Source: Manganitrophus sp963718695 (lineage in GTDB: Bacteria > Nitrospirota > Nitrospiria > SBBL01 > Manganitrophaceae). From it: a stretch of 64,000 nt of DNA. Shown here piece after piece: positions 1 through 8,353 of this stretch (within the stretch, counting starts at the first letter, position 1; each line of letters starts with the position of its first letter). Where the stretch lies: assembly GCA_963718695.1 (NCBI GenBank), contig OY970371.1, positions 4,464,001 through 4,528,000 of the forward strand, in the 5' to 3' direction. Below the pieces are notes generated by a model. That model was not told the DNA's origin, did not search any database, and saw only the letters and a list, made by a program, of their open reading frames with translations. The translations under genes were made by a program, and so were the position numbers.

Positions 1-1544
1 CCGTCCGGAGGGGGCGGGGCCGGGCTCGACTTGGATGCCGGGCCGGCGATCGTTTCGATGACGCCGTTGGCGGCATGGTCGTTGTCTCCCGGGCCGCCGT
101 CTTTCAATGTCACGCTCACCGTATTTCCGCCGGAGAGGAGAGACCCGGTGGCTTCGAGCGCCACCAATTGGTCGTTCTGCGGGTCATACCAGAGCCATTC
201 GGTCCGGCCTGAGATCGGCTCCGGGAAGGTGGCGCTGACGACCGCTTCTTCTCCGGGGGCGAGTCCCTGAAGTTTGAACGAGAGGACCCCGTAAGGGAAG
301 GTCGTGTCGGCCGCCGGGACGATCGTGTTTGGAAGCGCACCGAGATCAATTCGCTCGAAGGCGCCTGCGGAGGTGGTCATGGCGATCGACCCCCGTTGGC
401 TCAGCACGGTCACGGCCTCCGAGGAAGCGACGTGGGGCCCGGTCAGGGGAACGGTCGGCGTCGGCGCGGACGGAGCGGCGATCGCCTGCAGCCCGGTGGC
501 ATCGATGGCGTCGAAATAATAAGTATAGTCGGACCCTCCTTGCAGCAGGAGGCTGAAAGTGTAGACGGCGCCGCTGGACGGGGCCCCTTTTTCAAAGGCC
601 ATCTCGAACGGACTTCCCGCAATCTCCTTTCCCCCCTTCAGAAGGTGGACCCTCGGATAGCCGGGAGCCGGCGGGTTTGGGTCGGAGTCGGTATAGGTCA
701 TGCGGAAGTTGTACCGTGTGCTGTTGATCGTGCCGATTTCCGGATCGAGGCCGTCGGTCTGGTAATTCGGCTCTCCGGTCCATTTGAGGATCGGAGGGCT
801 GCCGGACGATTTCGGCGTGGTCAGGTGCGTCGGCGGAATCACCTGCCAGGAGACGGAGCTCGACGACCAGTTGAGCTGAAGAAGCGCCTGTCCGGTGTTT
901 TCGGCGTATTCAAGCTTGATGTCGTGCAAGCCCGGAGCGGTAAAGGCCGTCTCCTTTTCCAACGAGACGAGATGATCGGTCTGCTCCCAATGGTCGACCA
1001 CCAGCGCCCCGTCGATCCAGAGGCGGACGCCGTCGTGGGTGACGATGTTGAAGAGGTAGGTTTCAGCCCGATCAATTTGGATCTGCCCGGTCCAGCGGAC
1101 GGAGAAGGTTTCCGGATCAATTTGGGTTTCATCGGGCGAACCCGAGCCCCATTCCGTGAAGTCGATCATCGAATCGGTCCGTGTCAACACGAGTCCGGTG
1201 AGATCGGGGTTGTCGAAGTATTCCCCTTTCAGGCCGTTGCAGGTGACCGTTAAGGTCAGGTCGACCGATTGGGGCAGAAAGACGCCGGTTGCGGTGACGG
1301 TCAGTTTGTAATCACGGCATTCGACGGTCTTGTCCACGTTGAGGGTCAAGGTCGGTTTGATCGACCCGTTGCCGGGTGGGGTGGCGGGATTGGGAGAGAA
1401 GGTTCCGGTGACCCCGGCGGGCGCGCCGGTCAGCGTGAGTGTGACGGGCGACGTGAATCCCTGTGTCGAACCAATGTTGTAGGAGACCGATCCGGAAGTC
1501 CCTTGCTGGAGGGCGAGCGAAGCGCTGTTTGCGGAAAGGGTGAA

Positions 1545-3246
1545 CCCGGTGGCAAAGTGGGCATTGACCGTCTTGTCGCCGTCGAGCGTGAGGGTGCAGG
1601 AGGTCTGGGCGCCGGAGCATGCGCCGCCCCAGCTGAGGAAGGGGGCGCCCGGCGCGGGAAGGGCAGTCAATGTGATCCGGGTGTCGGGGTTGAGCGGGAC
1701 GGAGGTGCAGCGGCTCCCGCAATCGATTCCTCCCGGATTGCTTGTGACGAGTCCATTCCCGGTTCGATTTACGGTGAGGGTAAAGGTGCTCGGCCCTTCG
1801 AAAGTCGCAGTGACATTCCGGGAGGCATCCATGGTCACCATGCAAGTATCGGTTCCGGTGCAAGCCCCCGACCAACCTTTGAAGGTGGAGTTTCCTGTAG
1901 AGGAGGCGGTCAATGTGACCTGTGTCTCGACATCGTAAGACTGGTTGCAATCGGTTCCGCAATTGATCCCGGCGGGATTGCTGGAAACTGTTCCGGTTCC
2001 TGTCCCGGTTTTGTTCACCGTCAGGGCAAAAGCCTTGAGTGTAAATGTGGCAGTGACCGATTTCACCGCGTCGACGGTTACGGTACAGGGCGTCGTTCCG
2101 GAGCAGCCTCCACCGGACCATCCGGTGAAATTCGAATTCGCATCCGGCGTGGCGGTCAGCGTCACCGGTGTATTCATTGTGTACGGCTCCGAGCAGTCAG
2201 TGGGACAGTTGATCCCGACGAGGTTGCTCGTTACCGTCCCGCTTCCGTTTCCACCCAGGGTCAGAGAAAGTCCCAAGCTCTTTAGGGTAAATGTCGCGGT
2301 GACGGTTTTAGCCGCATCCAGGGTGACCGTGCAGCTCCCTGTTCCGCTACAAGCCTCAGACCAGCCGGTGAAATTGGAGTTGACGTCCGGCGTCGCGGTC
2401 AGGGTAACCACGATATTCATGGTATACGTCTCAGAACAATCCCCATCACAGTCAATTCCGGCGGGACTGCTCCGAACGATTCCTCCTCCGCTTCCCTCTT
2501 TTGCCGTGGTGAGGGTAAAGGTCTTCAGCGTAAAGTTTGCTGTGACTGATTTGGCCGCATCTATGGTGACAACGCAGCTCCCTGTCCCCGTGCACCCTGC
2601 CGACCATCCGGTGAAGAAGGAACCCGCGGAGGGGGTGGCGGTGAGTGTTATGGTGGCGCCGCTGTTAAATGAGGAGGAGCAATTCGTGCCGCAATTGATT
2701 CCGGCTGGGCTGCTGGTTACAACTCCGGTTCCTGTTCCGGCCTTCGCCACGGAGAGGTTGAAAGTCTGCAAGTCAAAGATCGCAGTTACGGATTTTGCGG
2801 CATCGATAGTCACGACGCATGTTCCGGTCCCGGTACAGGCTCCGCTCCAGCCTGTGAAGATGGAACCGGCCGAAGCGGTTGCATCCAAGGTCACTGAAGC
2901 GCCCGCGTTAAAAGAGGCGGAGCAGGTTGCCCCGCAGTTGATCCCGGTGGGGGAGGAGGTGACCGTTCCCGTTCCGGCGCCTGTCTTGGCGACTGAGACA
3001 TTGAAAGTTTGCAGGGTGAAGTTCGCGGTGACCGATTTGGCCGCATCGATCGTGACGGAACAGGTCCCGGTTCCCGAGCAAGCGCCGCTCCATCCGGTAA
3101 AAGTGGAATTGGCGGCGGGGGCCGCCGTCAGGATCACTGGAGTACCGCTATTGAAGATGAACGCGCAGGTGGCGCCGCAGTTGATCCCGGCGGGGGAGGA
3201 AGTGACGGTTCCTGCGCCGGTTCCGGTTTTTGTGATCGACAGCGTG
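1545..3246 (-). repeat. Seven tandem ~225-bp repeats encoding InlB-like modules
   Basis: Each unit encodes the pattern T-x-x-G-x-G-x-V-x-S-x-P-x-G-I-(N/D)-C, then a second Cys, F-x-G-W, C-x-G-T-x-x-C-x-V-x-(I/L/M)-D-A, and K-x-V-x-A-x-F. Units are diverged at the DNA level (for example INCGATC, INCGTNC, IDCDGDC, IDCGSRC), so they are old duplications under protein-level selection. The four Cys per unit could form two disulfides outside the cell. The reverse strand is open over long stretches because of this composition; those antisense frames are not genes. Confidence 0.85.
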
Positions 3247-3589
3247 ACGAGAGGCTGGTAGATGATCTCCGCCAAAAGTTCGGTGATCCGAAGGTCGGTC
3301 GATCGGTCGGTGTTATCCAAAAGTGCATTTAACTCATCGATCTCTTCCCAGGTCCATGCACTCCTCGTGCTCGGGTTCGTTGTATAAAGGTTTCCGGAGT
3401 AGCTCTGGTAAGAATCGTTTGCGTCAAGGGGACCGCTCCAAAACTCGGTCCCATTGGTGCTGAGGCCGATTCGGAACTCACCGTCGCCGCGAAAACCGCC
3501 GTTGGACTGCACCCCTGAAACTGGACGAAATATGTTAGAGTACCCGGCAGGATCATCGGCCCCGAAGAAGGGGCGGAAAGGATCTTGTC

Positions 3590-3943
3590 ATGAGGAATCA
3601 GAGAACCTTCAGTCCCGAGTTCAAGCGCCAAGTGATCGAGGAGCTGTTGAGCGGGGTCAGCACCGCCGCACAACTTTGCCGTCGTCATCGTCTCTCCTCC
3701 AGCCTCCTGTATCACTGGAAGAAGCAGTATGCCCAAGGCGGATATGACAACGAGCCGACGAAAGAGGCCGCCTTAGAAGAGAGGGTCCGCCAGCTGGAGC
3801 AGATGCTGGGGAAAGTGATCCTGGAAAACGAGTTCTTAAAAAAAGCCGTGAGGAAGCGCCTTGCGGAGGCCGAGCAAGAAGGGCGTTCATTGAAGCGAAC
3901 CGGCATCTCCTCCAAAGCCTCGAAAGGGGGTGCGAACTCATGA
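3590..3943 (+). CDS. IS3-family transposase OrfA
   Basis: A 117-residue protein with an N-terminal helix-turn-helix of the Tnp_1 type (RTFSPEFKRQVIEELLSG then STAAQLCRRH and SSLLYHWKKQY) and a C-terminal leucine-zipper-like coiled coil (about residues 60-95, LEERVRQLEQML then ENEFLKKAV) that would mediate multimerisation. It binds the terminal repeats of the element. The ATG has AAGGA a few bases upstream. It overlaps orfB by four bases (ATGA at 3940-3943) and contains a run of seven A at 3838-3844, a likely -1 frameshift site. Confidence 0.93.
   Translation: MRNQRTFSPEFKRQVIEELLSGVSTAAQLCRRHRLSSSLLYHWKKQYAQGGYDNEPTKEAALEERVRQLEQMLGKVILENEFLKKAVRKRLAEAEQEGRSLKRTGISSKASKGGANS
3838..3844 (+). 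promoter_or_regulatory. Putative programmed -1 frameshift site in orfA
   Basis: Seven consecutive A followed by G, read in the orfA frame as TTA AAA AAA GCC. A -1 slip gives AAA AAA AGC in the orfB frame, which stays open from 3838 through the orfB ATG at 3940. The product would be a fused OrfAB transposase of about 388 residues, the usual active form in IS3 elements. Whether slippage or the ATGA coupling dominates cannot be told from sequence. Confidence 0.7.
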
Positions 3944-4755
3944 GCCTCCCGAAGAGCAGTTATTACTATAAGCCGGTTGAAAAGAAAGGGGACCTCTGGC
4001 TTCTCCAGAGGATCGACGCCCTGGTGGAAGAATTCAGCGGCTACGGCTACCGACGGATCACGGCCCAACTCCACCGAGAAGGGATTCTGATCAACCACAA
4101 GAAAGTGCTTCGTCTCATGAGGGAGCGGGACCTGCTCTGTCGGCCCCGTCGTCGGTGGGTGACGACCACAAACAGTCGGCATCCATATCCTCGCTATCCG
4201 AATCTGATCGGGGATCTCCTTATTACCGCGCCCAACCAAGTCTGGGTGGCCGATATCACCTACATCCGGATTCTGACGGCCTTCGTTTACCTGGCCGTCA
4301 TCCTGGATCGGTTCTCTCGCAAAACCATCGGGTATGCCCTCTCCCGACGGATCGACACGGCCTTGAGCTTACAGGCGCTTCAAATGGCGATTGAAACCAG
4401 AAGGCCACCGGAGGGTGCCATCCATCACTCGGATCAGGGAGTCCAGTATGCCGCATACGACTATGTCGAAACCTTAAGCGCCCATGGGTTCCAAATCAGC
4501 ATGGCTCGAAGAGGCAACCCCTATGACAATGCCGTCGCAGAAAGTTTCATGAAAACTTTAAAGACCGAAGAAGTTTATCTGGAGGAGTACCGGACTCTGG
4601 AAGATGTACGGAGTCGGCTCCCATATTTTATCGAACAGGTGTACAATCGCAAACGGCTGCACTCAGCCCTGGGCTACCGCCCACCCGAGGAATTTGAAGC
4701 GCTCTGGACGGCCGCCCAGAAGCATCCACCACTCTGTCGGGGCACTCTAACCTAA
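3940..4755 (+). CDS. IS3-family transposase OrfB, DDE integrase domain
   Basis: A 271-residue protein with an N-terminal HTH_21-like segment (YGYRRITAQLHREG) and an rve integrase core. The catalytic triad is visible: first Asp in WVADITYI, second in HHSDQGVQYA, Glu in DNAVAESFMKTLKTEE, with the usual K/R a helical turn later. The C-terminus HSALGYRPPEEFE is typical of IS3 OrfB. In-frame codons upstream of the ATG (encoding FIEANRHLLQSLERG) also look like OrfB N-terminal sequence, which supports expression mainly as an OrfAB frameshift product. The gene is intact. Confidence 0.95.
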   Translation: MSLPKSSYYYKPVEKKGDLWLLQRIDALVEEFSGYGYRRITAQLHREGILINHKKVLRLMRERDLLCRPRRRWVTTTNSRHPYPRYPNLIGDLLITAPNQVWVADITYIRILTAFVYLAVILDRFSRKTIGYALSRRIDTALSLQALQMAIETRRPPEGAIHHSDQGVQYAAYDYVETLSAHGFQISMARRGNPYDNAVAESFMKTLKTEEVYLEEYRTLEDVRSRLPYFIEQVYNRKRLHSALGYRPPEEFEALWTAAQKHPPLCRGTLT

Positions 4756-5077
4756 ACCGTCCAAACTTAAGGGTGCAGTCCACGTCGCTTCTGAGGACCG
4801 CTCTGATTCGCACGGAGGTGATGGTTCCTGAATTCGCCGAATTGTCCAGCGCCAGGCGCGCCGTATCTTCCGAGGAAAGGTCTCCATACGAGGTGCTCCC
4901 ATCATTTGTGTCGAGGGCGTTGGCGGCGGTGCCGCCGACGTATTGATTCGTCTGATCACCGGATGCGGCGCCGGAAGGATGGAGGATAAGGGTGTCGGCA
5001 TTGGCGGAGCCGCTCCAGAAGAGGAGCGTCACCGAGATGAGCAGGGCAAATAATGTGAGACGAGATTGTTGCTTCAT

Positions 5078-5564
5078 GAACTTTGCTTTACTTTGTCTTT
5101 CCTGTTTGCTTCTTCATCAGGTTCACGGAGCGTTTGGAATTGTGATTTGAATAAGAATGCAATGTCCTCGGAGCGAGGATGGTTGTGATTTGGGGTTTTC
5201 AAATGCCCATACCTAATGAGTGATGAAGGCCGGATACAAAGGCAGGATACAGAGAGTGAGTATTTATGCGTAGCAAACGTACTGGAGAACTGCCGACGAT
5301 CAGAACCGTGCGAGAATGATTTTAATGGACGCCCGCGATCGTCCTGGATGCTGAGGGGCTGGTCGTCTTATCCGAAATATCCCTGAGTCATCTTTTCCGA
5401 TTTTAATCGATTTGGATCAGAATGCAAGCAAAAAAACTAGAAGTAAGGTGATATTTCAAGGCCACGTTCTGCCTGAGAATCTAGGTGGGTCAGCGGGTCC
5501 ATTCGATTTGACAACTTTCGAACTGGGATCTATTCTTAATTTTACGAGAAGACGAAGGAGTGGG
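5078..5564. other. Intergenic region upstream of the secreted repeat protein; no gene seen
   Basis: About 490 bases between the divergent start codons at 5077 (minus) and 5565 (plus). It must carry the promoters for both. I see no RNA gene, no convincing -35/-10 pair and no conserved repeat. An upstream in-frame extension of the plus gene (from 5412) exists but has no ribosome-binding site. Confidence 0.5.
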
Positions 5565-5831
5565 ATGAATTTTCTAAATTTTATAAAAAACATGTTTCAG
5601 ACCACCGTAAACCAGACCCACCTTTCTCCCCTGGCGGCGAAGGGGGTCGGCGTGGTGCTCGTGTTGCTCTTCATTCTTTTTGCCGTCCGCTACCCCGCAA
5701 AGTGTTTGAAGTTCTTGGTCGTCGTTTCTATTTTTGTCGCCCTCAGCTATGTCGCCTTCGATGTGATTCAGCTCGGTTCAGAACGAAGCGAGCAGATCGA
5801 AAAGAATCAACCGACCCTCACCCCGGAATAA
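5565..5831 (+). CDS. Small predicted membrane protein
   Basis: An 88-residue protein. The start was chosen at ATG 5565 because AAGGAG lies six bases upstream; an in-frame extension to 5412 has no such signal. After a short amphipathic N-terminus (MNFLNFIKNMF) there are two closely spaced hydrophobic segments (GVGVVLVLLFILFAV and FLVVVSIFVALSYVAF), so probably a hairpin in the inner membrane with a charged C-terminal tail. No family recognised. It stands alone between the secreted-protein locus and the 6-kb cluster. Confidence 0.65.
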   Translation: MNFLNFIKNMFQTTVNQTHLSPLAAKGVGVVLVLLFILFAVRYPAKCLKFLVVVSIFVALSYVAFDVIQLGSERSEQIEKNQPTLTPE

Positions 5832-5997
5832 TTCTTCCAGAATCGATATAGATGCAACGCCGTTCTCTCTCTCTCCCTATGTTTCTTTGACCCGATGGGA
5901 GTTACCAAATTTTAAGAGAGTCTTTCCAGAAGATGAAATGCTGGTTTCTCCCGAAATGATCTGATATACTCCCGTCCAACGAAAATTAGGTTGGGTC

Positions 5998-6282
5998 ATG
6001 TGGAGCGGTCAATTCTTATTCGGTGGAATCGTGGTCCTCTTCTCGGCCTTTTTAAGGGCACTGGCGAATTTCCACCTTCGCCATCCGGTTTATGCCCGGC
6101 CGCGCGCCTTTCAAAGCCGGCGTTTTCTCTCCCTGCTTTCGGTTGTTTCAAATGTGCTTTTCGTGCTTGGTTTCCTTTCCCTGTTTCTCCTCAAACTCTG
6201 GATCGGTTTTACGGTCCTTCTTCTCTATCCCTTTCTTCTTCAGCGAGGGTTTATTTTTCTTCTCAGCAAGATTTACACCTGA
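5998..6282 (+). CDS. Small predicted membrane protein
   Basis: A 94-residue hydrophobic protein with about three membrane segments (FLFGGIVVLFSAFLRALA; LLSVVSNVLFVLGFLSLFLL; WIGFTVLLLYPFLL) separated by a basic loop rich in Arg (residues 26-45). No family recognised. The ribosome-binding site is weak (AGGTTGGGTC before ATG). The stop is eleven bases before the next gene, suggesting co-transcription. An overlapping +1-frame reading from 5991 is taken to be a shadow because only this frame has membrane-protein patterning. Confidence 0.5.
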   Translation: MWSGQFLFGGIVVLFSAFLRALANFHLRHPVYARPRAFQSRRFLSLLSVVSNVLFVLGFLSLFLLKLWIGFTVLLLYPFLLQRGFIFLLSKIYT

Positions 6283-6293
6283 CGAGGTAGCGG

Positions 6294-6665
6294 ATGATGT
6301 TTCGAGATCCGGCGGGGTTTATTCAAGAGAAGCTCTCCAAAAAGATGCTCTCGGCCAATACCGTCCGGGATGCGATGATGGCCTCTTTCATCTTGACCCT
6401 TCAAAAAAGAGACGAGGGAGCGGGGGCTTCTATCCCCGATCCGGTTTTGTGGCGCCAGGAGAAAGCGCGGGAGATGCGTGAGGTGGCCAGCGCCGCCTTC
6501 GCCGGGATCGGCGCCCCTTTCGAGTATCCCACCCTCCCGCAGATGGAGCAGGTCAAAGCCGAGATCGAACGAAAATATCGATGGGACCAGCTGGCGGCTG
6601 ACCTGCAGGAAGAGCACGAGCGGGTCTGCAGGCAGCTCTTCTCTAAGTTCGAAGAACCCTTTTGA
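6294..6665 (+). CDS. Hypothetical protein, soluble and helical
   Basis: A 123-residue protein of unknown function, probably mostly alpha-helical and charged (EKAREMREVASAAF; QMEQVKAEIERKYRWDQLAA; LQEEHERVCRQLF). It has no signal peptide or membrane segment. Two adjacent ATG codons (6294, 6297) follow AGGTAGCGG, so the exact start is uncertain by one codon. It lies between a small membrane protein and the HD phosphohydrolase, all in the same direction with short gaps. I do not recognise a family. Confidence 0.6.
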   Translation: MMFRDPAGFIQEKLSKKMLSANTVRDAMMASFILTLQKRDEGAGASIPDPVLWRQEKAREMREVASAAFAGIGAPFEYPTLPQMEQVKAEIERKYRWDQLAADLQEEHERVCRQLFSKFEEPF

Positions 6666-6719
6666 TTCTGCATCGATCTCCCTTGCACCGTTTCGCAAAA
6701 TGGACTATGATTTTTCCCA

Positions 6720-8177
6720 ATGAAAAAACACCCCTCCGATATGGAAGACTTGGCGGTTTCGGGCGCCCTTAGCAGCCGGGAGATGCTCTACGAAGGGTTG
6801 GCGCTGATCGCCGATCCGATCCATAACTACATCAGCTTTACCGTTCCGTTTGGAAAACGGGACGAAGCGACCGAGAAAGAGCTAATCGATTCCCGTTGGA
6901 TGCAGCGGCTTCGGTATATTAACCAGCTCCAGTCCGCCCGTTGGGTCTATCCCTCGGCGGAGCATTCTCGATTCGTCCACTCCCTGGGGGCGATGCATGT
7001 GGCGGGTCGATTCGCTCGCCATCTCTACCCCTCCCTCAAGGAGGTGGCTCCCAATATCCCATCCTATCCCTTTGTCGAGGCGCTTCTGCGGGTCTCGGTT
7101 CTCGTTCACGACATCGGCCACGGGCCCTTCTGTCATTTCTTCGATGATAATTTTCTCGATGAGTTTAACTTGACCCACGAGAAACTCGGCCAGGCGATCA
7201 TCCGCCAGGAGCTGGCGCCGATGATTCGACGGATTCGAAGGAGCCCGAACGGGGAGTTCGCGCCCGGGGAGGCGCTCGATCCGGACCATGTCGCCTTTCT
7301 GATTCACAAAGACAAAAATTTCAAGACGCCGGACGATTATCCCCGTTGGCTGGTGATGCTCAAGCCGCTCTTTTCGGGGATCTTCACCGCCGATAATCTC
7401 GATTATGTCCTCCGCGACTCCTACATGTGCGGTGTTGCGATCGGGCCGGTCGATCTGGATCGCCTGATGCATTACACTTTTTTCACCGAACAGGGACTGA
7501 CACTGCACAAGGCCGGATTGTCGGCCTTGACGATGTTCTTGAACGCCCGCTCCTATCTCTATTTCAATGTCTACTATCACCGGACCACCCGATCGCTCGA
7601 CATGCATTTGAGGGATATCTTCCGGGAGACTCTCAAGGCGATCTTCCCCCATAATCCGCTGGAGCGGCTCGATGCCTATGTCGACCTCACCGATTGGTCG
7701 CTTCTGCTGGAGGTGAAATCGTGGAAGGACTCCAAGTCAAAGGCCAAGCGGGCGCTCTATGAGGAGTGGGAGAAGATTCTTCTGCGCGATGTGAAGTGGA
7801 AGATGGCCTATGACACGAACTTTTCGATCGAAAAGGCGGAAAAAGGGGGATGGATCATGAACCCCGCCGATCTGGAAGCGGAGATGCGAAAACGGCTCCC
7901 GACGGAATTGACCGATCTTCCCTTCCGGGTCGATATGGCGAGCCAGGATCCGCGGCCGATGAACCCATTGATGATGGGGGAGCGGCAGATCTATGTCTTT
8001 AATCCCTCGACGCGCATCGTCTCCAAGGAGGCGCTCACCGAGTACGTCGACTCCATCCCGGCCAAATTGATCCAGTGCCGTATTTTCGCCCTCAACCATG
8101 ACGATGATGCCCTGCTTTCTCGAATTGCGGAGGAGGCCCTCGCCGGTCTTCCCTCCAGCGTCAAGACGAGCGTCTAG
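6720..8177 (+). CDS. HD-domain phosphohydrolase (COG1078-like, dGTPase-related)
   Basis: A 485-residue metal-dependent phosphohydrolase. The HD signature is complete: His in EHSRFVHSLGAMHVA (near residue 80), the His-Asp pair in LVHDIGHGPFCHFF (near residue 136) and a distal Asp in FTADNLDYVLRDSYMCG (near residue 225). The pattern SRWMQRLRYINQLQ...WVYPSAEHSR...HSLG is typical of the SAMHD1/dGTPase-like branch (COG1078). Substrate is unknown; dNTPs are a family-based guess. The C-terminal third carries no recognised domain. The start ATG has a poor ribosome-binding site but the gene begins 54 bases after the preceding stop. Confidence 0.85.
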   Translation: MKKHPSDMEDLAVSGALSSREMLYEGLALIADPIHNYISFTVPFGKRDEATEKELIDSRWMQRLRYINQLQSARWVYPSAEHSRFVHSLGAMHVAGRFARHLYPSLKEVAPNIPSYPFVEALLRVSVLVHDIGHGPFCHFFDDNFLDEFNLTHEKLGQAIIRQELAPMIRRIRRSPNGEFAPGEALDPDHVAFLIHKDKNFKTPDDYPRWLVMLKPLFSGIFTADNLDYVLRDSYMCGVAIGPVDLDRLMHYTFFTEQGLTLHKAGLSALTMFLNARSYLYFNVYYHRTTRSLDMHLRDIFRETLKAIFPHNPLERLDAYVDLTDWSLLLEVKSWKDSKSKAKRALYEEWEKILLRDVKWKMAYDTNFSIEKAEKGGWIMNPADLEAEMRKRLPTELTDLPFRVDMASQDPRPMNPLMMGERQIYVFNPSTRIVSKEALTEYVDSIPAKLIQCRIFALNHDDDALLSRIAEEALAGLPSSVKTSV

Positions 8178-8236
8178 CGATACTTTCTCTGCTCCTTCGG
8201 TGTGCGACATCGACCGATCTCCCTCCCGGTCGATCG

Positions 8237-8265
8237 TTGACAAAAAAGGGTTCATCCTCTATCCT
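8237..8265 (+). promoter_or_regulatory. Sigma-70-type promoter for the lytic transglycosylase/TPR pair
   Basis: TTGACA (8237-8242), 17-base spacer, TATCCT (8260-8265). It sits about 90 bases before the TTG start at 8354, the expected place for transcription of the two coupled genes 8354-10176. Confidence 0.55.
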
Positions 8266-8353
8266 GGATTTCTAGTTTCTATGTTTTGAACTTGCACGCG
8301 TTTCCCCTGACCAAGAACGGAAATCCGGAAGCGCTTGAACGGGGGAGGGTCAT

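Larger units (their letters stand above)
3503..4782 (+). mobile_element. Complete IS3-family insertion sequence, 1,280 bp
   Basis: Bounded by imperfect ~25-bp terminal inverted repeats: the left end reads TGGACTGCACCCCTGAAACT and the right end (reverse complement) TGGACTGCACCCTTAAGTTT, both followed by GGACG. The element is flanked by CGT at 3500-3502 and 4783-4785, a 3-bp target duplication as expected for IS3. It carries overlapping orfA and orfB with an intact catalytic triad. Perfect duplications, intact ORFs and a still-open host frame on both sides suggest a recent insertion. Subgroup not assigned. Confidence 0.95.
1..5077 (-). pseudogene. Large secreted repeat protein (InlB-like repeats, PA14-like and choice-of-anchor-U-like domains), split by an IS and cut by the window edge
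   Basis: Starts at ATG 5077 with a signal peptide (MKQQSRLTLFALLISV, cleavage near SANA-DT) and reads to position 1 without a stop once the IS at 3503-4782 is removed: at least 1,260 residues. Order: a Ser/Gly/Asp-rich N-terminal domain; seven tandem ~75-residue Cys-containing repeats (about 3246-1545) resembling divergent InlB B-repeats; an Ig-like stretch; a PA14/GLEYA-like domain (about 1245-858, EYFDNPDLTG and LWIDGALVVDHW); a Fn3-like stretch; and a module like the choice-of-anchor U family (SFKLQGLAPGEEAVV, DGGPGDNDHAANGVI) followed by Pro-rich sequence at the edge. Residue 98 (Asp) is followed by the IS; joining GAC-G at 4783 to 3499 gives GAC GGC GGT in frame. Probably an adhesin or extracellular binding protein. 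As it stands the allele is broken. Confidence 0.85.

Noticed and set aside
1545..3246. Regularly spaced repeats that could be mistaken for a CRISPR array.
   Set aside because: Period is about 225 bases, units are diverged and coding, and no cas genes are present.
1945..3261. A long plus-strand open frame opposite the repeat protein (also 396-1253 and 1269-2285).
   Set aside because: Composition shadows of the minus-strand gene: the minus frame has a signal peptide, domain structure and Cys-conserved repeats; the plus frames are low-complexity Val/Pro/Ala or Gly/Arg strings.
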